From: Anodontia alba
Lineage: Eukaryota > Mollusca > Bivalvia > Lucinida > Lucinidae
Assembly (NCBI GenBank): GCA_964016985.1
Contig: OZ024823.1
Span: 37,863,687-37,927,686, forward strand
DNA: 64,000 bases
Direction: 5' to 3'
The notes under the pieces were generated by a model that made no database searches, was not told the origin of the DNA, and saw nothing but the letters and a program-made list of their open reading frames with translations. Both the position numbers and the translations under genes were made by a program. Within the stretch, counting starts at the first letter, position 1. Each line of letters starts with the position of its first letter. This document shows positions 46,717-59,100 of the stretch, piece after piece.

Positions 46717-49002
46717 ACAAGAGGACCATGATGGTCCTATATCGCTCACCTGAGCAAACAGCTTTGCAAACTTACTGTTGAAGTTTCAGCCAAGTTCACT
46801 GCTCTAAGATTTTTGTATAAATTTTATAGCCCTACTCCCGAGCGGCTATGTTTTTTTCATGCATCATGACTGCTGGAACTGAATCTTGAAAGGTCACCAA
46901 AGGAACAATTCTGCCAAGTTATATTGAAATTCATCCAGTGGTTTCTGACAAAAAGATTTTTGAAGTGTTTTATATAGCTATATAGGGAAAATAAGCCCCA
47001 CCCCCTAACGGCCATATTTTTTGACGAATCATGACAGCTTGAATAAACTTGGTAGAGTGCCACCAAAGAAACATTCCTGCAAGTTATACTGAAATCGGTT
47101 CAGTGGTTTCTGACAAGAAGATTTCTAAAGTTTTCTATTTAGATATATAGGGAAAATAAGCCCCACCCCTAGCAGCCATGTTTTTTGCCGAATCATGATT
47201 GCTTGAACAATCTTGGCACAGGGTCACCAAAGCAACATTCCTGCCAAGTAATATTGAAATCGGTCAGGTGGTTTCTGAAAAGAAGAATTTTAAAATTTTC
47301 TATACAGATATATACAGAAAATAAGCCCCGCCCCCTGGCGGCCATGTTTTTTGATGTACCATCAGGGCTTGAACAATCTTGGTACAGGGTCACCAAAGCA
47401 ACATTCCTGCCAAGTTACAATGAACTCGACCCAACGGTTTCTTACGAGAAGATTTTTAAAGTTTTCTATATAGATATATAGGGAAAATATGCCCCGCCCC
47501 CTAGCGGCCATGTTTTTTGACGAATCATGCCGGCTTGAACAATCTTGGTAGAGGGTCACCAAAGAAACATTCCTGCTAAGTTATATTGAAATTGGTCCAT
47601 TGGTTTCTGACAAGAAAATTTTTAAACTTTTCTATATAGATATATATAGGGAAAAATAAGCCCCACCCCTTGGCGGCCATGTGTTTTGATGAATCACGAT
47701 AACTTAAACAATCTTGGTAGAGGGTCAACAAGGAAACATTTCTGTCAAGTTATAATGAAATCGGTCCAGTGGTTTCTGACAAGAAGATTTTTAAAGTTTT
47801 CTATTTAGATACAATGGGAAAATAAGCCCTGCCCACTGGCGGCCATGTTTTTTGACAAATCCAAATGGCTTGAACAATCTTGGTAGAGGATCACCAAAGA
47901 AACATTTCTGCAAAATTATATTGAAATCGGTCCAGTGGTTTCTGACAAGAAGATTTTTAAAGTTTTCTATATAGATATATAGGAGAAATAAGCCCCACCC
48001 CCTGGCGGCCATGTTTTTTGACGAATCCAAATGGCTTGAACAATCTTGGTAGAGGATCATCAAAGGAACATTTTGACAAAATTATATTGTAATCAGTCGA
48101 GTGGTTTCTGACAAGAAGATTTTTAAAGTTTTCTATATAGATATATAGGGAAAATAAGCCCCGCCCCCTGGTGGCCATGTTATTTGACGCATCCAAATGG
48201 CTTGAACAATCTTGGTAAAGGATTACGAAAGGTACATTTCTGCAAAATTATATTGAAATCGGTCCAGTGGTTTCGGACAAGAAGATTTTTATAGTTTTCT
48301 ATATAGATACATAGGGAAAATAAGCCCCGCCCCCTGGCGGCCATGTTATTTGACGAATCTAAATGGCTTGAACAATCTTGAAAGAGGATCACAAGAGGAA
48401 CATTTCTGCAAAATTATATTGAAATCGGTCCAGTGGTTTCTGACAAGAAGATTTTTAAAGTTTTCTATATAGGTATATAGGGAAAATAAGCCCTGCCCCC
48501 TGGCGGCCATGTTTTTTGATGAATCCAAATGGCTTGAACAATCTTGGTAGAGGATCACCAAAGGAACATTTCTGCAAAATTATATTGAAATCGGTCCATT
48601 GGATTCTGACAAGAAGATTTTTAAAGTTTTCTATATTGATATATAGGGAAAATAAGCCCCGCCCCCTGGCGGCCATGTTTTTTGATGAATCCAAATGGCT
48701 TGAACAATCTTGGTAGAGGATCACCAAAGGAACATTTCTGCAAAATTATATGGAAATCGGTCCAGTGGTTTCTGACAAGAAGATTTTTGAAGTTTTTAGT
48801 TAAAAAATTTATTTTTAGCTCCTGTGACCTAGATATGCAACGGACCGGAACCATTTGAACAACTTTGAAAGAGGACCAACCAAGGATCATTCCTGTGAAG
48901 TTTGGTCAAATTCCAATCAGTGGTTTAGGAGGAGCTGTTGTTTAAAGATTGTGGACGGACGGACATACGGACGACGGACGGTGAGTGATCACAATACCTC
49001 GC

Positions 49003-49030
<28 letters not shown>
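46717..49030 (+). mobile_element. Type I array element, core C, second copy
   Basis: Left end ACAAGAGGACCATGATGGTC plus CGCTCACCTGAGCAAACAG; right hairpin GCCTTGAGC-CTTCG-GCTCAGG...GAGC near 48998-49026 after GGACGGACGG. About twelve core C units of about 170 bp. Units nearest the right end are most alike, suggesting recent local expansion. Confidence 0.7.
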
Positions 49031-49034
<4 letters not shown>

Positions 49035-50325
49035 TGGGTATTTGATTGTAGATATATTAAATTTCTTCAGCTCTATAGTTGCTCTTTCAAGGCTATTCTG
49101 ATTATTACACACAACATTTGTTTTTTTCATAATACATTGGAATGATGAAAAAGTATTCTCTAAATACATGTGGTTTGCAGATGTATATATAAATTGCAGC
49201 CACCCATCTCGGATTTCTGTGTAGTCCAGAAAAATAAAAAATAAAAAATAAAATTTCACCCCCCGCGCCCATTTTGAAAAAAAAATAAATGAGAATCTAA
49301 CTATTAATTCATTATGGCCTTAATATATGAGCTCTGGGCATCATGGTTTCAGAGAAGAAGATTTTTTAAGGTTTTCCCATTATAAGTCTATGGAAGCTAA
49401 TGACTGCGGGGTGTTGGCAATTTAGACCCCAGGGGCTGGATTGGCAGGATATATGTAGGGGACAACTAAACATTGCTACATACTAAATATATAAGATGTG
49501 GGCCTTATGGTTTCAGAGAAGTAGATTTTTTTAAGTTTTGTTTCCATTATAAGTCTATGGGAGCTAATGAACCCCTTGGCATGGCCAGTTTGGACCTCAG
49601 GGGCTTAATTGGCATGATTTCTGTAGGGGACCACTAAACATTGCTACATACTAAATACATACAGCTTATTAAATACATAAGCTTTTGGCATCACTGTTTG
49701 AGAGGAGATGTTTGTTTTTTTTCTATTTTTACTCTATGAAAGCTAATGACCCAAGGGCTTGGCCAGTTTGGACCCAAGAGGCCTGACTGGCAGGACTTAT
49801 GTAGGGGACCATTAAACATGGCTACATACTAAATACATAAATTATGGACCTCATGGTTTCAGAGAAGAAGATTTTTTAAGTTTTTCCAATTATAAGTCTA
49901 TGGGAGTAAATGTCCCCTGGAGCATGGTAAATTTAGACCAAAAGGAACATGGATGGCAGGATTTATGTACGGGACCACTAAACATTGCTACATACTAAAT
50001 ATATGAGCTGTGGGCCTCATGGTTTCAGCAAAGATTTTTTGAGGTTTTCCCATTATAAGTCAATCAGAGCTTATGACCTCCAGGCATGGTTAATTTAGTA
50101 CCCAGGGGCTTGATTGGCAGGATTTATGTAGGGAACTACTAAACATTGCTACAAACTTAATATATAAGCTGTGGGCCTCATGGTTTCAGAGAAGAAGAAT
50201 TTTTAGGTTTTTCTCATTTTAAGTCTATGGAAGCTAATAAACCCTGGGGCATGACCAGTTTGGACCCAAGAGGCCTGATTGGCAGGACTTATGTAGGGGA
50301 CCATTAAACATTGCTATGTACTAAA

Positions 50326-51605
50326 CAGGGCTCTGGAAATTTTGAAATCTGAATCGGTCCAGCCGATGACGATGACGTCATCAATGAGCCCATTTCCAAA
50401 AAAAAAATATGTGTATATCACCTGTCACGAAAACTAATGACAATTGGCAGTCCTATAACTCCTTTTATATAATACACCTCAACTCCGTTATATGACGGAA
50501 GTCCGGGTACAACGAGCATGATCAAAGCTGGCGTCATCAATAAATACAGTCAGGTATGTAAAAAGAAAGAAAAAGAGAAAAAAAAAAAAAGAAAAAAACG
50601 GTTTTGTTGTTATTTCCACCTCCGCAGGGTTTTCCTAAACTATTTATAAACAACTGATTCCCGTCTTGTATAAGCGCGAAGACGGCGGGAAACAGGAGAG
50701 ACGGAACGAAACGACTTTCATGGACCTAATTAGGTCTAATAAAAAAGGCCTGTTCCACGGGTGGTTTTGCAGTTTTCAGTGTTTCAAGATTTAATCAGAC
50801 TGCTTAAATTTTAAGCACTGACCAATCTTGCCTAGCGCAAGTGGTGCATTACTTATTTTTACTGTGAAATCTACCCTGAATTATACTCGCGTGTTACGAC
50901 AATCAACAAAAAAAAAAAAAAAAAAAAGAAGCAATCAATTATACCCAGATCAGACGCCGTTGTATGCGACATCTGATCAGGACGTACACGGTTTGGGAAT
51001 TCATTTATCGAATCTGGGACCGACAAACTGTGTTGATCAAAACAAAAAAGAAGAGGAAGAAAACGGGTGCGTTCAAGCGGTGTATTCTTTTATCACTCTC
51101 AGTAAAGCGACCTTTGATCTTTTGGACACGTCGACTGCACCTGGATGTTTTGTAGTCTCAGTGTATTCACACGTGTCACACAAACGGGTTAATTATCAGA
51201 CTACCGTTACTGATGATTCGTGTTAATCGCTTGTTTACCGCACAAAGGTCAGTGAAGTGTTGATTTTTTGACAATGTTTGGATAATGACGTAATTAATTT
51301 GTGCTGCGGGTAGTTTGCCGTTATTCAGCTGTCTCTCCAATATACATGTCAAATGACCGTTCAGAGCCTTTTAACTACCATAATATCGCATTTAAAAGGT
51401 GCGCGGACGTTGTCAGTTTGGGAAGACTTGACCGTTTGTGATTTTTTAGACATCATTGATTTGTGAAAATTGGTTGGTTTGGGAAATGTTGGACCGATTT
51501 ATGTGCATTTTGGGGTGTTTGAAATCGGTCCAGAATTCTTAATTTCGGTCCAGAATTCTTAATTTCGGTCCAGACCGGCTATTTTTCCGGTTTTCCCGAG
51601 CCCTG
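50326..51605. mobile_element. hAT-like non-autonomous element, copy 2 (inverted)
   Basis: Inverted relative to copy 1, with CAGGGCTCTGGAAAT at the left and TTCCCGAGCCCTG at the right, and a perfect 8-bp duplication GTACTAAA (50318-50325 and 51606-51613). Joining the flanks restores core D (CTATGTACTAAATACATAAG). One subterminal AATTTCGGTCCAGAATTCTT unit is doubled here. Confidence 0.85.
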
Positions 51606-53045
51606 GTACTAAATACATAAGCTGTGGGTCTCATGGTTTCAAAGAAGATTTTTTAAGCTTTTTCCCATTACAAGTCTACGGGAGTAAATGTCATGGCAAC
51701 GTTTGGATCCCTGGGACATGGTTGGCAGGATGTATGTAGGGGGTCACTAAACATTGCTACATACTTAATATATGAGCTGTGGGCCTCATGCTTTCAAAGA
51801 GGATTTGTTTAAGGTTTTCCAATTATGAGTCAATGGGAGCTTATGATCCCTGGGGCATGGATAATTTAGACCCTAGGGACTTGATTGACAGGATTTATGT
51901 AGGAGGCCACTAAACATTGCTACATACTAAATATATAATCTGTGGGCCTCAGGGTTTCAGAGAAGAAGTTTTTTTTCATTTTTTTTTTCAATCATAAGTC
52001 TATGGGGGCTAATAACCCAAAGAGGTGTGGTCAATTTGGACCCCAGGGGCATGGTGGGAGCTATTTACATAGGAGACCACAAAACATTGCTACATACCAA
52101 ATCTGTAAGCTCTGGCCCTTATGGTTTCAGAGAGGAAGATTTCTGAAGGTTCTTTAGCTATACAGTTCTATATAAACATATGACCCCTTACAGTGTGGCC
52201 AGTTTGAAGCCCAGGGGCTTGATTGGCAGGACTTATGTAGGGGACCACTAAACATTGCTACATACTAAATATATAAACTGTGGGCCTCAAGATCTCAGAG
52301 TAGAATATTTTTTAAGTTTCTCCTATTTTAAGTCTATGGGAGCTAATGACCCCTGGGGCATGGCCAGTTTGGACCCCAGAGGCATGATTGGCAGGATATA
52401 TATAGGGGATCACTAAACTTTGCTACATAAATACTAAATATATGAGCTGTGGACCTCATGATTTCAGCGAAGTGGGAGATAATGACCTCCTGGGGTGTGG
52501 CCAATTTAGACCCCAGGGTCTTGATTGGTAGGGACTTATGTAGGGGACCACTAAACATTGCTACATACTAAATATATCAGCTGTGGGCCTCATGATTTCA
52601 GAGAAGAAGATTTTTTAATTTTTGTTCCCATCATAAGTCTATGGGACCTAATGACCCCTCTTGGCATGGCCAGTTTGACCTCAGGGGCTTGATTGGCAAG
52701 ATTTATGTTGGGGACCACTAACATTACTTTTTATTAAATACATAAGCCATAGCCCTCATGGTTTTAGAGAAGAAGATTTTTTAAGTTTTTCTCATTATAA
52801 GTCTATGGGAGTTCATGACCCCAGGGAAGTGGCCAGTTTGGACTCCAGGGGCATGATTGCTACATCTTAAATACATAAGATGTGAGCCTATTGGCTTCGA
52901 GGGAAGATCTTTTTTTTTTTTTTTCCATTATAAGTCCATTGGAGCTAATGGCCTGCTGAGGCCTATCCAATTTGGACCCCAGGGGCATGGCTGGCAGGAC
53001 TGACCAAGCATTGCTACATACTAAATACATGTTTAGTTCAGCCTT

Positions 53046-53310
53046 ATGTTGAAAAAAATCTCGGAGGGTCCCACCCAGTCAATCTACTTTACTGTAATGA
53101 GACACTGTTCTAGCTAATCTAAATTATCGTATTTAATAATTTACTGTCATTTTATTGTACATATATAACTAGTTCACTCTTACGTCAAATAAAGTCCTGG
53201 GAGGAGGGGTGGTGGGGGTGAGAAATAGACCAGGGGAGAAGAAATTGACTTGACAATTTCTTCCCCGGGGAAGAAAGTGATATGGGGAAGAACCAGCCTA
53301 TTACACCAGG
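53046..53310. other. Unique DNA and an element end
   Basis: No gene is seen. The part 53230-53310 (ACAATTTCTTCCCCGGGGAAG, then GGGGAAGAACCAGCCTATTAC type text) is the inverse of 22091-22150 and looks like a terminus of an unidentified element abutting array H. Confidence 0.4.
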
Positions 53311-54083
53311 TCATAGTGCATGCTTGAAGTGTATGTTGAGGACAATTACCATGCAAAGTCTGACACTCGCAGCTATCAACGCTGCAGAATAACACATCTT
53401 AATGCTAGAATTGACATAGAATCATGACAAAGTCACTGGAACATGAAAGCTAGGTCAAAAGCACTGGGTCATAGTGGGTGCTTGAAGAGTATGTCAACGA
53501 TAGTTACTATGCAAGGTTTGACACTCGCAGCTATCACAGCTTCAAAGAAATGCTCTTTTATGCTAGACTCAATGTAAAATCATGACAAAGTCTCTGTAGC
53601 ATGAAATCTAGCTCAAGGGCACCGGGTCATAGTGCGTGCTTGAAGAATGTTTCGAGGACAATTACTTTGCAAGGTTTGACACTTGCCGCTTTCACTGCTA
53701 CAGAGAAACGCATTTTAATGCTAGACTTGATGTGAAATCATGACAAAAATCACTGGAGCATGAACTATAGGTAAGGGCACTCATAATGTGAGCTTGAAAT
53801 GTATGTCGAAGACAATTGCTATGCAAGGTTGGGCTCTCGCAGCTTTTACTACTGCAGAGAAATGCAATAGTCATAGTGCATGCTTGAGGAGTATATTGGG
53901 GACAATTACTATTTTGAGTATTTCCAAAGGCAATCCTTTTTGAATTTTATTTGACACGAGCAGCTATCACAGCTACAGAGAAAATGCACTTTAATAATAG
54001 ACCTTACCTAAATTGTTGATAGATGAATAGATGGACGGACAGGAATTTGAACTCCAATGTTGCACCCTGCTACAAGCAGGTGC
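53311..54083 (+). mobile_element. Array H with type II right-end hairpin
   Basis: About five units of array H (see 21320-22090), then a short GATGGACGGACAGG tract and the hairpin GCACC-ct-GCT-aca-AGC-a-GGTGC (54062-54083), the same as at 27443-27464. Two different cores (F and H) thus use one type of right end. Confidence 0.6.
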
Positions 54084-54113
54084 TACAAAATGGGGAATTC
54101 AAAGCAATATTTT

Positions 54114-54213
54114 TGTTATTTTTCTCAGAAAACAGGATTTGACATTTCATGTAAATTGTCTTCTAAGGAGATGAATTACATGAGATGTCAATTCTTATTT
54201 TCTGGGAAAAATA
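54114..54213. repeat. Hairpin MITE core (family M)
   Basis: Imperfect inverted repeat around TCTTCTAAGGAGA: TTGACATTTCATGTAAATTG on the left pairs with the ATTACATGAGATGTCAATT side, with outer TTTTTCTCAGAAAA / TTTTCTGGGAAAAA. It sits 75 bp from the donor of the CARD exon. Confidence 0.65.
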
Positions 54214-54287
54214 AAGAAAATATTTAAAAAAAATATAAACCATTTGTTGTTCTCTAACTTGCAAGAAAAAAACAACAACAAACTTAC

Positions 54288-54412
54288 CTTTATATATGTA
54301 AGACAGATGTTATCTCCAATTTCATACTTTATCAAATGGTCCAGAATGACTTCTGCTTGCATATTTTTCTTCAGATCAACCCATCTTCGATCTATCACTC
54401 GTTTGTAACGTT
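54288..54412 (-). CDS. Internal exon, N-terminal half of a CARD domain
   Basis: Minus-strand exon with a strong acceptor (TTTTCTTTCTTTTTAG|AACG) and a consensus donor (ATAAAG|GTAAGTTT). It starts with two bases completing a codon, then 41 codons: RYKRVIDRRWVDLKKNMQAE, then VILDHLIKYEIGDNICLTYI and a final Lys. This follows the helix 1-3 pattern of a CARD: basic helix, then WVDLxKNMxxExILDHLI, then an acidic/hydrophobic turn. It ends in phase 0, as the exon at 9270-9429 begins, and the two together give a CARD of normal length (about 90 residues). Upstream exons, and so the protein's identity and start, lie beyond the window or were not recognised. Confidence 0.75.
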
Positions 54413-54722
54413 CTAAAAAGAAAGAAAACAGGAATGGCGTTTCCAGAGAAAATAGATGTCCCACCACTGATTTTGCAGTTCCAGTGCTTAAATTGCTTAA
54501 ATTTGACAGTTTTAGTCCAGCAGTGACCTTGAAAATTTAATCGTCCCCAAAACCAGTACATCATCAAGTACTATTGACACACCTATGCAATTTTTGCAGG
54601 AATCCACTTCTGGTTCATGAGATGTTGCACAGACAATAAAGTGTCATGGCAATGCTGACACTGATGCCAACAGGATCTGCACCAAAACAATATGTCCCCC
54701 TCTCCTTCTGTGATGGGACATA
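54413..54722. other. Unique intronic DNA upstream of the CARD exon
   Basis: Includes the pyrimidine-rich acceptor region on the minus strand (about 54413-54430). No repeat family or other exon is recognised. Confidence 0.4.
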
Positions 54723-56137
54723 ACCAGAGGACTAATGGTCCTGTAGCTCACCTGAGACTATTAAGCAAGTTTATGGTTAAATTTTTTAAGACTGAAACAT
54801 ATGGATATGGTAGCCAGCTTAGTATGAAAAACCTTGGTATGTGTATCCTGTAGTATTGTTTGTTTGTGTTTGTGTTGAGGTTTTACGGCCCAGTCAACCC
54901 AATGGGGTCATGTCGAGCGTGGTCAGTTTACAAAACCACACGTTTACTGCGCAGGCTTAGTCCTCTAAGCGGTTAACCAGTATTGTGCACATTCTTTTGC
55001 CAGAAACTGACAACTGCCCTTCTTGAATCAGCGGAAGGGAGAGAATGACCGTAGAAAATATTTCATGATCAATCTCCAAGAAAGAATGTTGCCGACATCG
55101 ACGGGGGTTGAACCCGCGACCTCCTGGTCTCCAGTTGGACGGCGCATCCAACTGAGCCACCGAGGCTGGCTATATCCTGTAGTAACTGTATAGAAGTTAG
55201 CTTTAATCAATTTGGTAAAACAGACTCTCCACATAAAAAAATGGCTTTGATGAAGCTACATACCAAATATCAATAGTTATCCCTTAGGCACGACCATTTT
55301 TTACCACAGGGCTACAATGTGAACAATTCTGGTAGAGGACCACTAGATGAAGCTACATACCAAATATCAAAAGGCTAGTTTCAGACAAAAAGAGATATTA
55401 AGTTTTTCCCTATATGAGCTAATGTAAAACAAGTGATCCCTGGGGAGGGGCCATTTTTTATCGCAGAGCTATAATCTGAACAATCTTGGTAGAGGTCCAC
55501 TTGCACTGGATGAAGCTACATTTGTACATACCAAATATCAAAGGCCTGGGCATTCTAGTTTCAGACAAGAGGAGTTTTAAAGTTTTTCTCTATCAGTCTA
55601 TGTAAAACAAGTGATCCCTGGGGTGGGGCTATTTTTATCGCAGGGCTATAACTTGAACAATCTTGGTAGCAGCCTATTAGATGAAGATGAAGTTACATAC
55701 CAAATATTCAGGGCTTGGCTTCTATTTTCAGACAAGAAGATTTTTTAAAGTTTTTCCCTATTACTTGTCTATGTAAAACCAGCGGCCCATGGGTCACAAT
55801 ACTCACCTGAGTGAACTGCTGTAAAAGCTAATATTTTAAACTATTCTGCAAGTTTCAGCTTTACCCTCCTTAAAAAATTCAGCTTTACCCTCCTTATAGC
55901 TTCTGAGAAGATAAACTTTTTATTACAATTTTTGGTTGCCATTGCAAGCAATCAAATTCAACTGCTTAAACAGAATTCATATGTTTGGTAGAGGACTACT
56001 CGAGGAACATTTCTGTAAAACTTTAGTCAAACTATCTGCAGCAACATAGAAAACATGCCTACTTTCACTTTTCCCTTTATACTTCTATTGAATCTTTAAA
56101 ATGCCATAGCGACAAAAGCACACAAGCAGTGGGAATA
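54723..56137 (+). mobile_element. Type I left end with core J array
   Basis: Left end ACCAGAGGACTAATGGTCCT plus GCTCACCTGAG; a SINE inserted at 54856-55172; then about four units of about 180 bp: GATGAAGCTACATACCAAAT, TAGTTTCAGACAAGAAGA, AAAGTTTTTCCCTATCAGTC, AAGTGATCCCTGGGGTGGGG, GAACAATCTTGGTAGAGG. A second degenerate left end (GCGGCCCATGGGTCACAATA plus CTCACCTGAG) lies near 55782. No right hairpin is seen. Confidence 0.55.
54856..55172 (-). mobile_element. tRNA-derived SINE, full length with 12-bp TSD
   Basis: Minus strand: tRNA-like head with TGGCTCAGTTGG and GGTCGCGGGTTCAACCCC, the same body as 8128-8435, tail CACAAACACAAACAAAC. Perfect duplication TATCCTGTAGTA (54844-54855 and 55173-55184). 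The minus-strand frames across it (for example AQLDAPSNWRPGGRGFNPRR) are the usual artefact of reading a tRNA head as protein. Confidence 0.85.
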
Positions 56138-59100
56138 ACAAGAGGGCTAAGATGGCCCTGTATCACTCACCTGAGTACCAGACAAGTGACCCCTAGGGTG
56201 AGGCTATTTTTTACCTCAGGGCTGTAATTTGAACGTCAACTTGATACATTGTACTCCCAATAAAGTTTTGAGTTAATTGGCCTTTAGATTCAGGAAAAGT
56301 GGTTTGAAACAGAGTTTTGACAGCAACCATGGCAGCCATCTTTGATTTCCAATCAGAATAATTTTAGATATTTTTATCTACAAGTCACCCAAATATTTCC
56401 TATCAAGTTTCCATTCAATTGGCCTGACAGTTCAGAAGTAGAAATTCAAAATAGACGTTCAAGATGGCGGTCATCTTGAATTTCAGATTGTAACAATTTT
56501 AGCTAGTTTTGGTCTACAAGTCACCCGATAGTTCGTACAAAGTTTCCAGTCAACTGGCCTTACAGTCCACAAGCAGAAGTTTGAAATAGACTTTCAAGAT
56601 GGTGGTTACAGCAGCCATCTTGAATTTCCCATCAAAACAATTTCAGTTTATTTTTTATCTACAATTCACCTCAATACTTCCAATAAACTTTTGTCAATTG
56701 ACCTTTCTGTAAAGGAGAACTAGAGCTGGTGTTTGTAAAACACTATGCCCCCAACTGCCTAATTCTAACACTGCTTGACTCCAACACTGCTTGCCCATGA
56801 CGGTAACAACAGTACAACTAGAGCTGGTGTTTGTAAAACACTATGCTCCCAACTGCCTGACTCTAACACTGTTTGACTCCAACACTGCTTAGCCATAACG
56901 GTAACAACAGTACAAATATATGATTTCAATGTTATTTTATCAAAGGGAAATAACTCTAAAATAGATGATTGGGATAAGAAAAAAATACGGATCACCTATT
57001 TTTTCATGAGGAATCAAAACATGAAATTTCAAAACATTAGCATACATGGTTCTAAACTTATGCTATACACAATAAAGCAACGACATTAAATGGCCTGAAA
57101 TTGCGAAGGGCCATAACTCCAACATTTCATTTAATTGGTTCAAAATTTATTCAGGTGATCTCCTCCTCAATCCCAATCAGTATACCAAATATCATGGCTC
57201 TAGCTTAAATACTTTTTGAGATATCTTGCTGAAAAAGTCAAAATGCCTAGAACTACAAAGGGCCATAACTACATCAATTTTTCATGGAATTCCCTAAAAA
57301 ACAAACCAGGTAATCTCCACATCATCCCCAATCAGCATATAATATTTCAAGACCCCAACTTAAGTGCTTTTCGAGAAATCTTGCTGACAAGGTCAAAATG
57401 AGCAGAACTGCAGTAACTTTATCAATATTTTCATGGAATTCTCTCAAAATGTAATCGGGTAATGTACACATCATTCCCGCTCACTGTATCGAATTTCAAG
57501 AACCCAGCTTAAATACTTTTCAAGATATCTTGCTCACAAGATTTAATTCTGATTTTTTTCAAAGGGGCATAACTTTAAATAAACATGCTAGACAAGAAAC
57601 AAAATACGGGTCGGCTATTTTTGCATTGGGAACCCAAATATAAAATTTCAAAACCCTAGCGTGCAGGGTTCTTAAGATATGGCATGCACAAAAAAAGCTT
57701 GATGAACGGACAAACAGTCGGATGGACAAATGAAGGCAAAATAATATGCCCCATCAATTTCATTCGAAACTGGGGGCATAATCAGGTCATCTACTCATCG
57801 CTACCAATCTATTCATCAAGTTTCAAGGCTCCAGCTTCAATAGTTTTTGAGATATTTTGTTCACAAGGGAAACATGCCCAAATTTACAAAGGGCCATTAC
57901 TTATAAAATATTTTTCAGAATTTACAAAAAAAATTAATCAGGTCATCTACTCATCATTACCAATCAATTCACCAAGTTTCAAGTCTCTAGCTCTAATAGT
58001 TTTTGAGATATTTTGCTGACAAGATAAAAATGCCCAAAATAACAAAGGGGCATAACTCAAGAAGTATTTTTCAAAATTTCTTCAAAAGTTTATCAGGTTG
58101 TCTACTCATCACTACTAGTCTATTCATCAAGTGTCAAGGCTCTAGTTCCAACAGTTTTTGAGATATTTTGCTGACAAGGTAAAATTGCCCAAAATTACAA
58201 AGGGCCATAACTCATGAAGTATTTTTCAGAATTTCTTAAAAAATTAATCAGGTCATCTACTCATCACTACAAATCCATTTACTAAGTTTCAAGGCTCTAG
58301 CTCTAACAGTTTTTGAGATATTTTGCTGACAAGATAAAAATGCCTAAAATTACAAAGGGGCATAACTCAAGAAGTATATTTCAAAATTTCTTCAAAAGTT
58401 TATCAGGTTGTCTACTCATCACTACCAGTCTATTCATCAAGTTTCAAGGCTCTAGCTTCAATAGTTTTTGAGATATTTTGCTGACAAGTTAAAAATGCCC
58501 TAAATTACAAAGGGCCATAACTCATGAAGTGTTTTTCAGAATTCCTTCAAAAGTTAATCAGGTCATCTACACATCACTACAAATCCATTTACTAAGTTTC
58601 AAGGCTCAAGCTCTAACAGTTTTTGAGATATTTTGCTGACAAGGTAAAATTGCCCAAAATTACAAAGGGCCATAACTCAAAAGGCATTTTTCAAAATTAT
58701 TTCAAAAGTTAATCAGGTTGTCTACTCATCACTACCAGTCTATTCATCAAGTTTCAAGGCTCTAGCTCCAACGGTTTTTGAGATATTTTGCTGACAAGAT
58801 AAAAATGCCCAAAATTACAAAGGGCCATAACTCATGAAGTATTTTTCAGAATTTCTTCAAAAGTTAATCAGGTCATCTACTCATCACTACAAATCCATTT
58901 ACTAAGTTTCAAGGCTCTAGCTCTAACAATTTTTGAGATATTTTGCTGACAATGTAAAATTGCCCAAAATTACAAAGGGCCATAACTCAAGAAGTATTTT
59001 TCAAAATTTCTTCAAAAGTTAAGCAGGTTGTCTACTCATCACTACCAGTCTATTCATCAAGTTTCAAGGCTCTAGCTATAATAGTTTTTGAGATATTTTG

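Larger units (their letters stand above)
44720..49312. mobile_element. 4.6-kb TIR element with TA flanks, itself filled by insertions
   Basis: Inverted ends AGGCCATAATAAATTAATTG / CAATTAATTTATTATGGCCT type, continuing TTAGATTCTCATT for about 35 bp; flanks CATACTA and TAATATATGAG belong to core D. Own sequence is 44720-45367, 46634-46716 and 49031-49312; the rest is an hAT-like element and a type I element. A minus frame at 49026-49259 contains ENTFSSFQCIMKKTNVVCNN, vaguely like a transposase tail, but I cannot assign it. Confidence 0.55.
42292..53045 (+). repeat. Core D array, second block, with four insertions
   Basis: Core D units of about 170 bp in the same orientation as 23360-28900, also present left of the foldback (34179-34251). 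Interrupted by the foldback itself, a type I core C element (43284-44617), a TIR element (44720-49312) and an hAT-like element (50326-51605). No type I hairpin is seen at its right edge; the array fades at CTAAATACATGTTTAG (about 53030). Confidence 0.65.
9430..54287 (-). other. Inferred 44.9-kb intron splitting the CARD
   Basis: Bounded on the minus strand by donor AAAG|GTAAGTTT (GT at 54287-54286) and acceptor TTCCAG (AG at 9431-9430). Flanking exons are both phase 0 and encode complementary halves of one CARD. Within it I see no other convincing exon, only nested repeats. If these are halves of two neighbouring paralogues the intron call fails. Confidence 0.6.

Noticed and set aside
43705..48890. 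Overlapping minus frames reading DCSSHLDSSKNMAARGRGLF.
   Set aside because: They recur at the core C period of about 170 bp and lie in array elements; not genes.
45703..51226. Related 125- and 132-codon frames in the two hAT-like copies (45703-46080 minus, 50828-51226 plus).
   Set aside because: About 13 of 96 aligned residues differ and most base changes in the frame alter the residue, so no purifying selection is evident; no transposase motif.
54957..55234. Minus-strand frames with AQLDAPSNWRPGGRGFNPRR.
   Set aside because: This is the translation of a tRNA-derived SINE head, a common annotation artefact.
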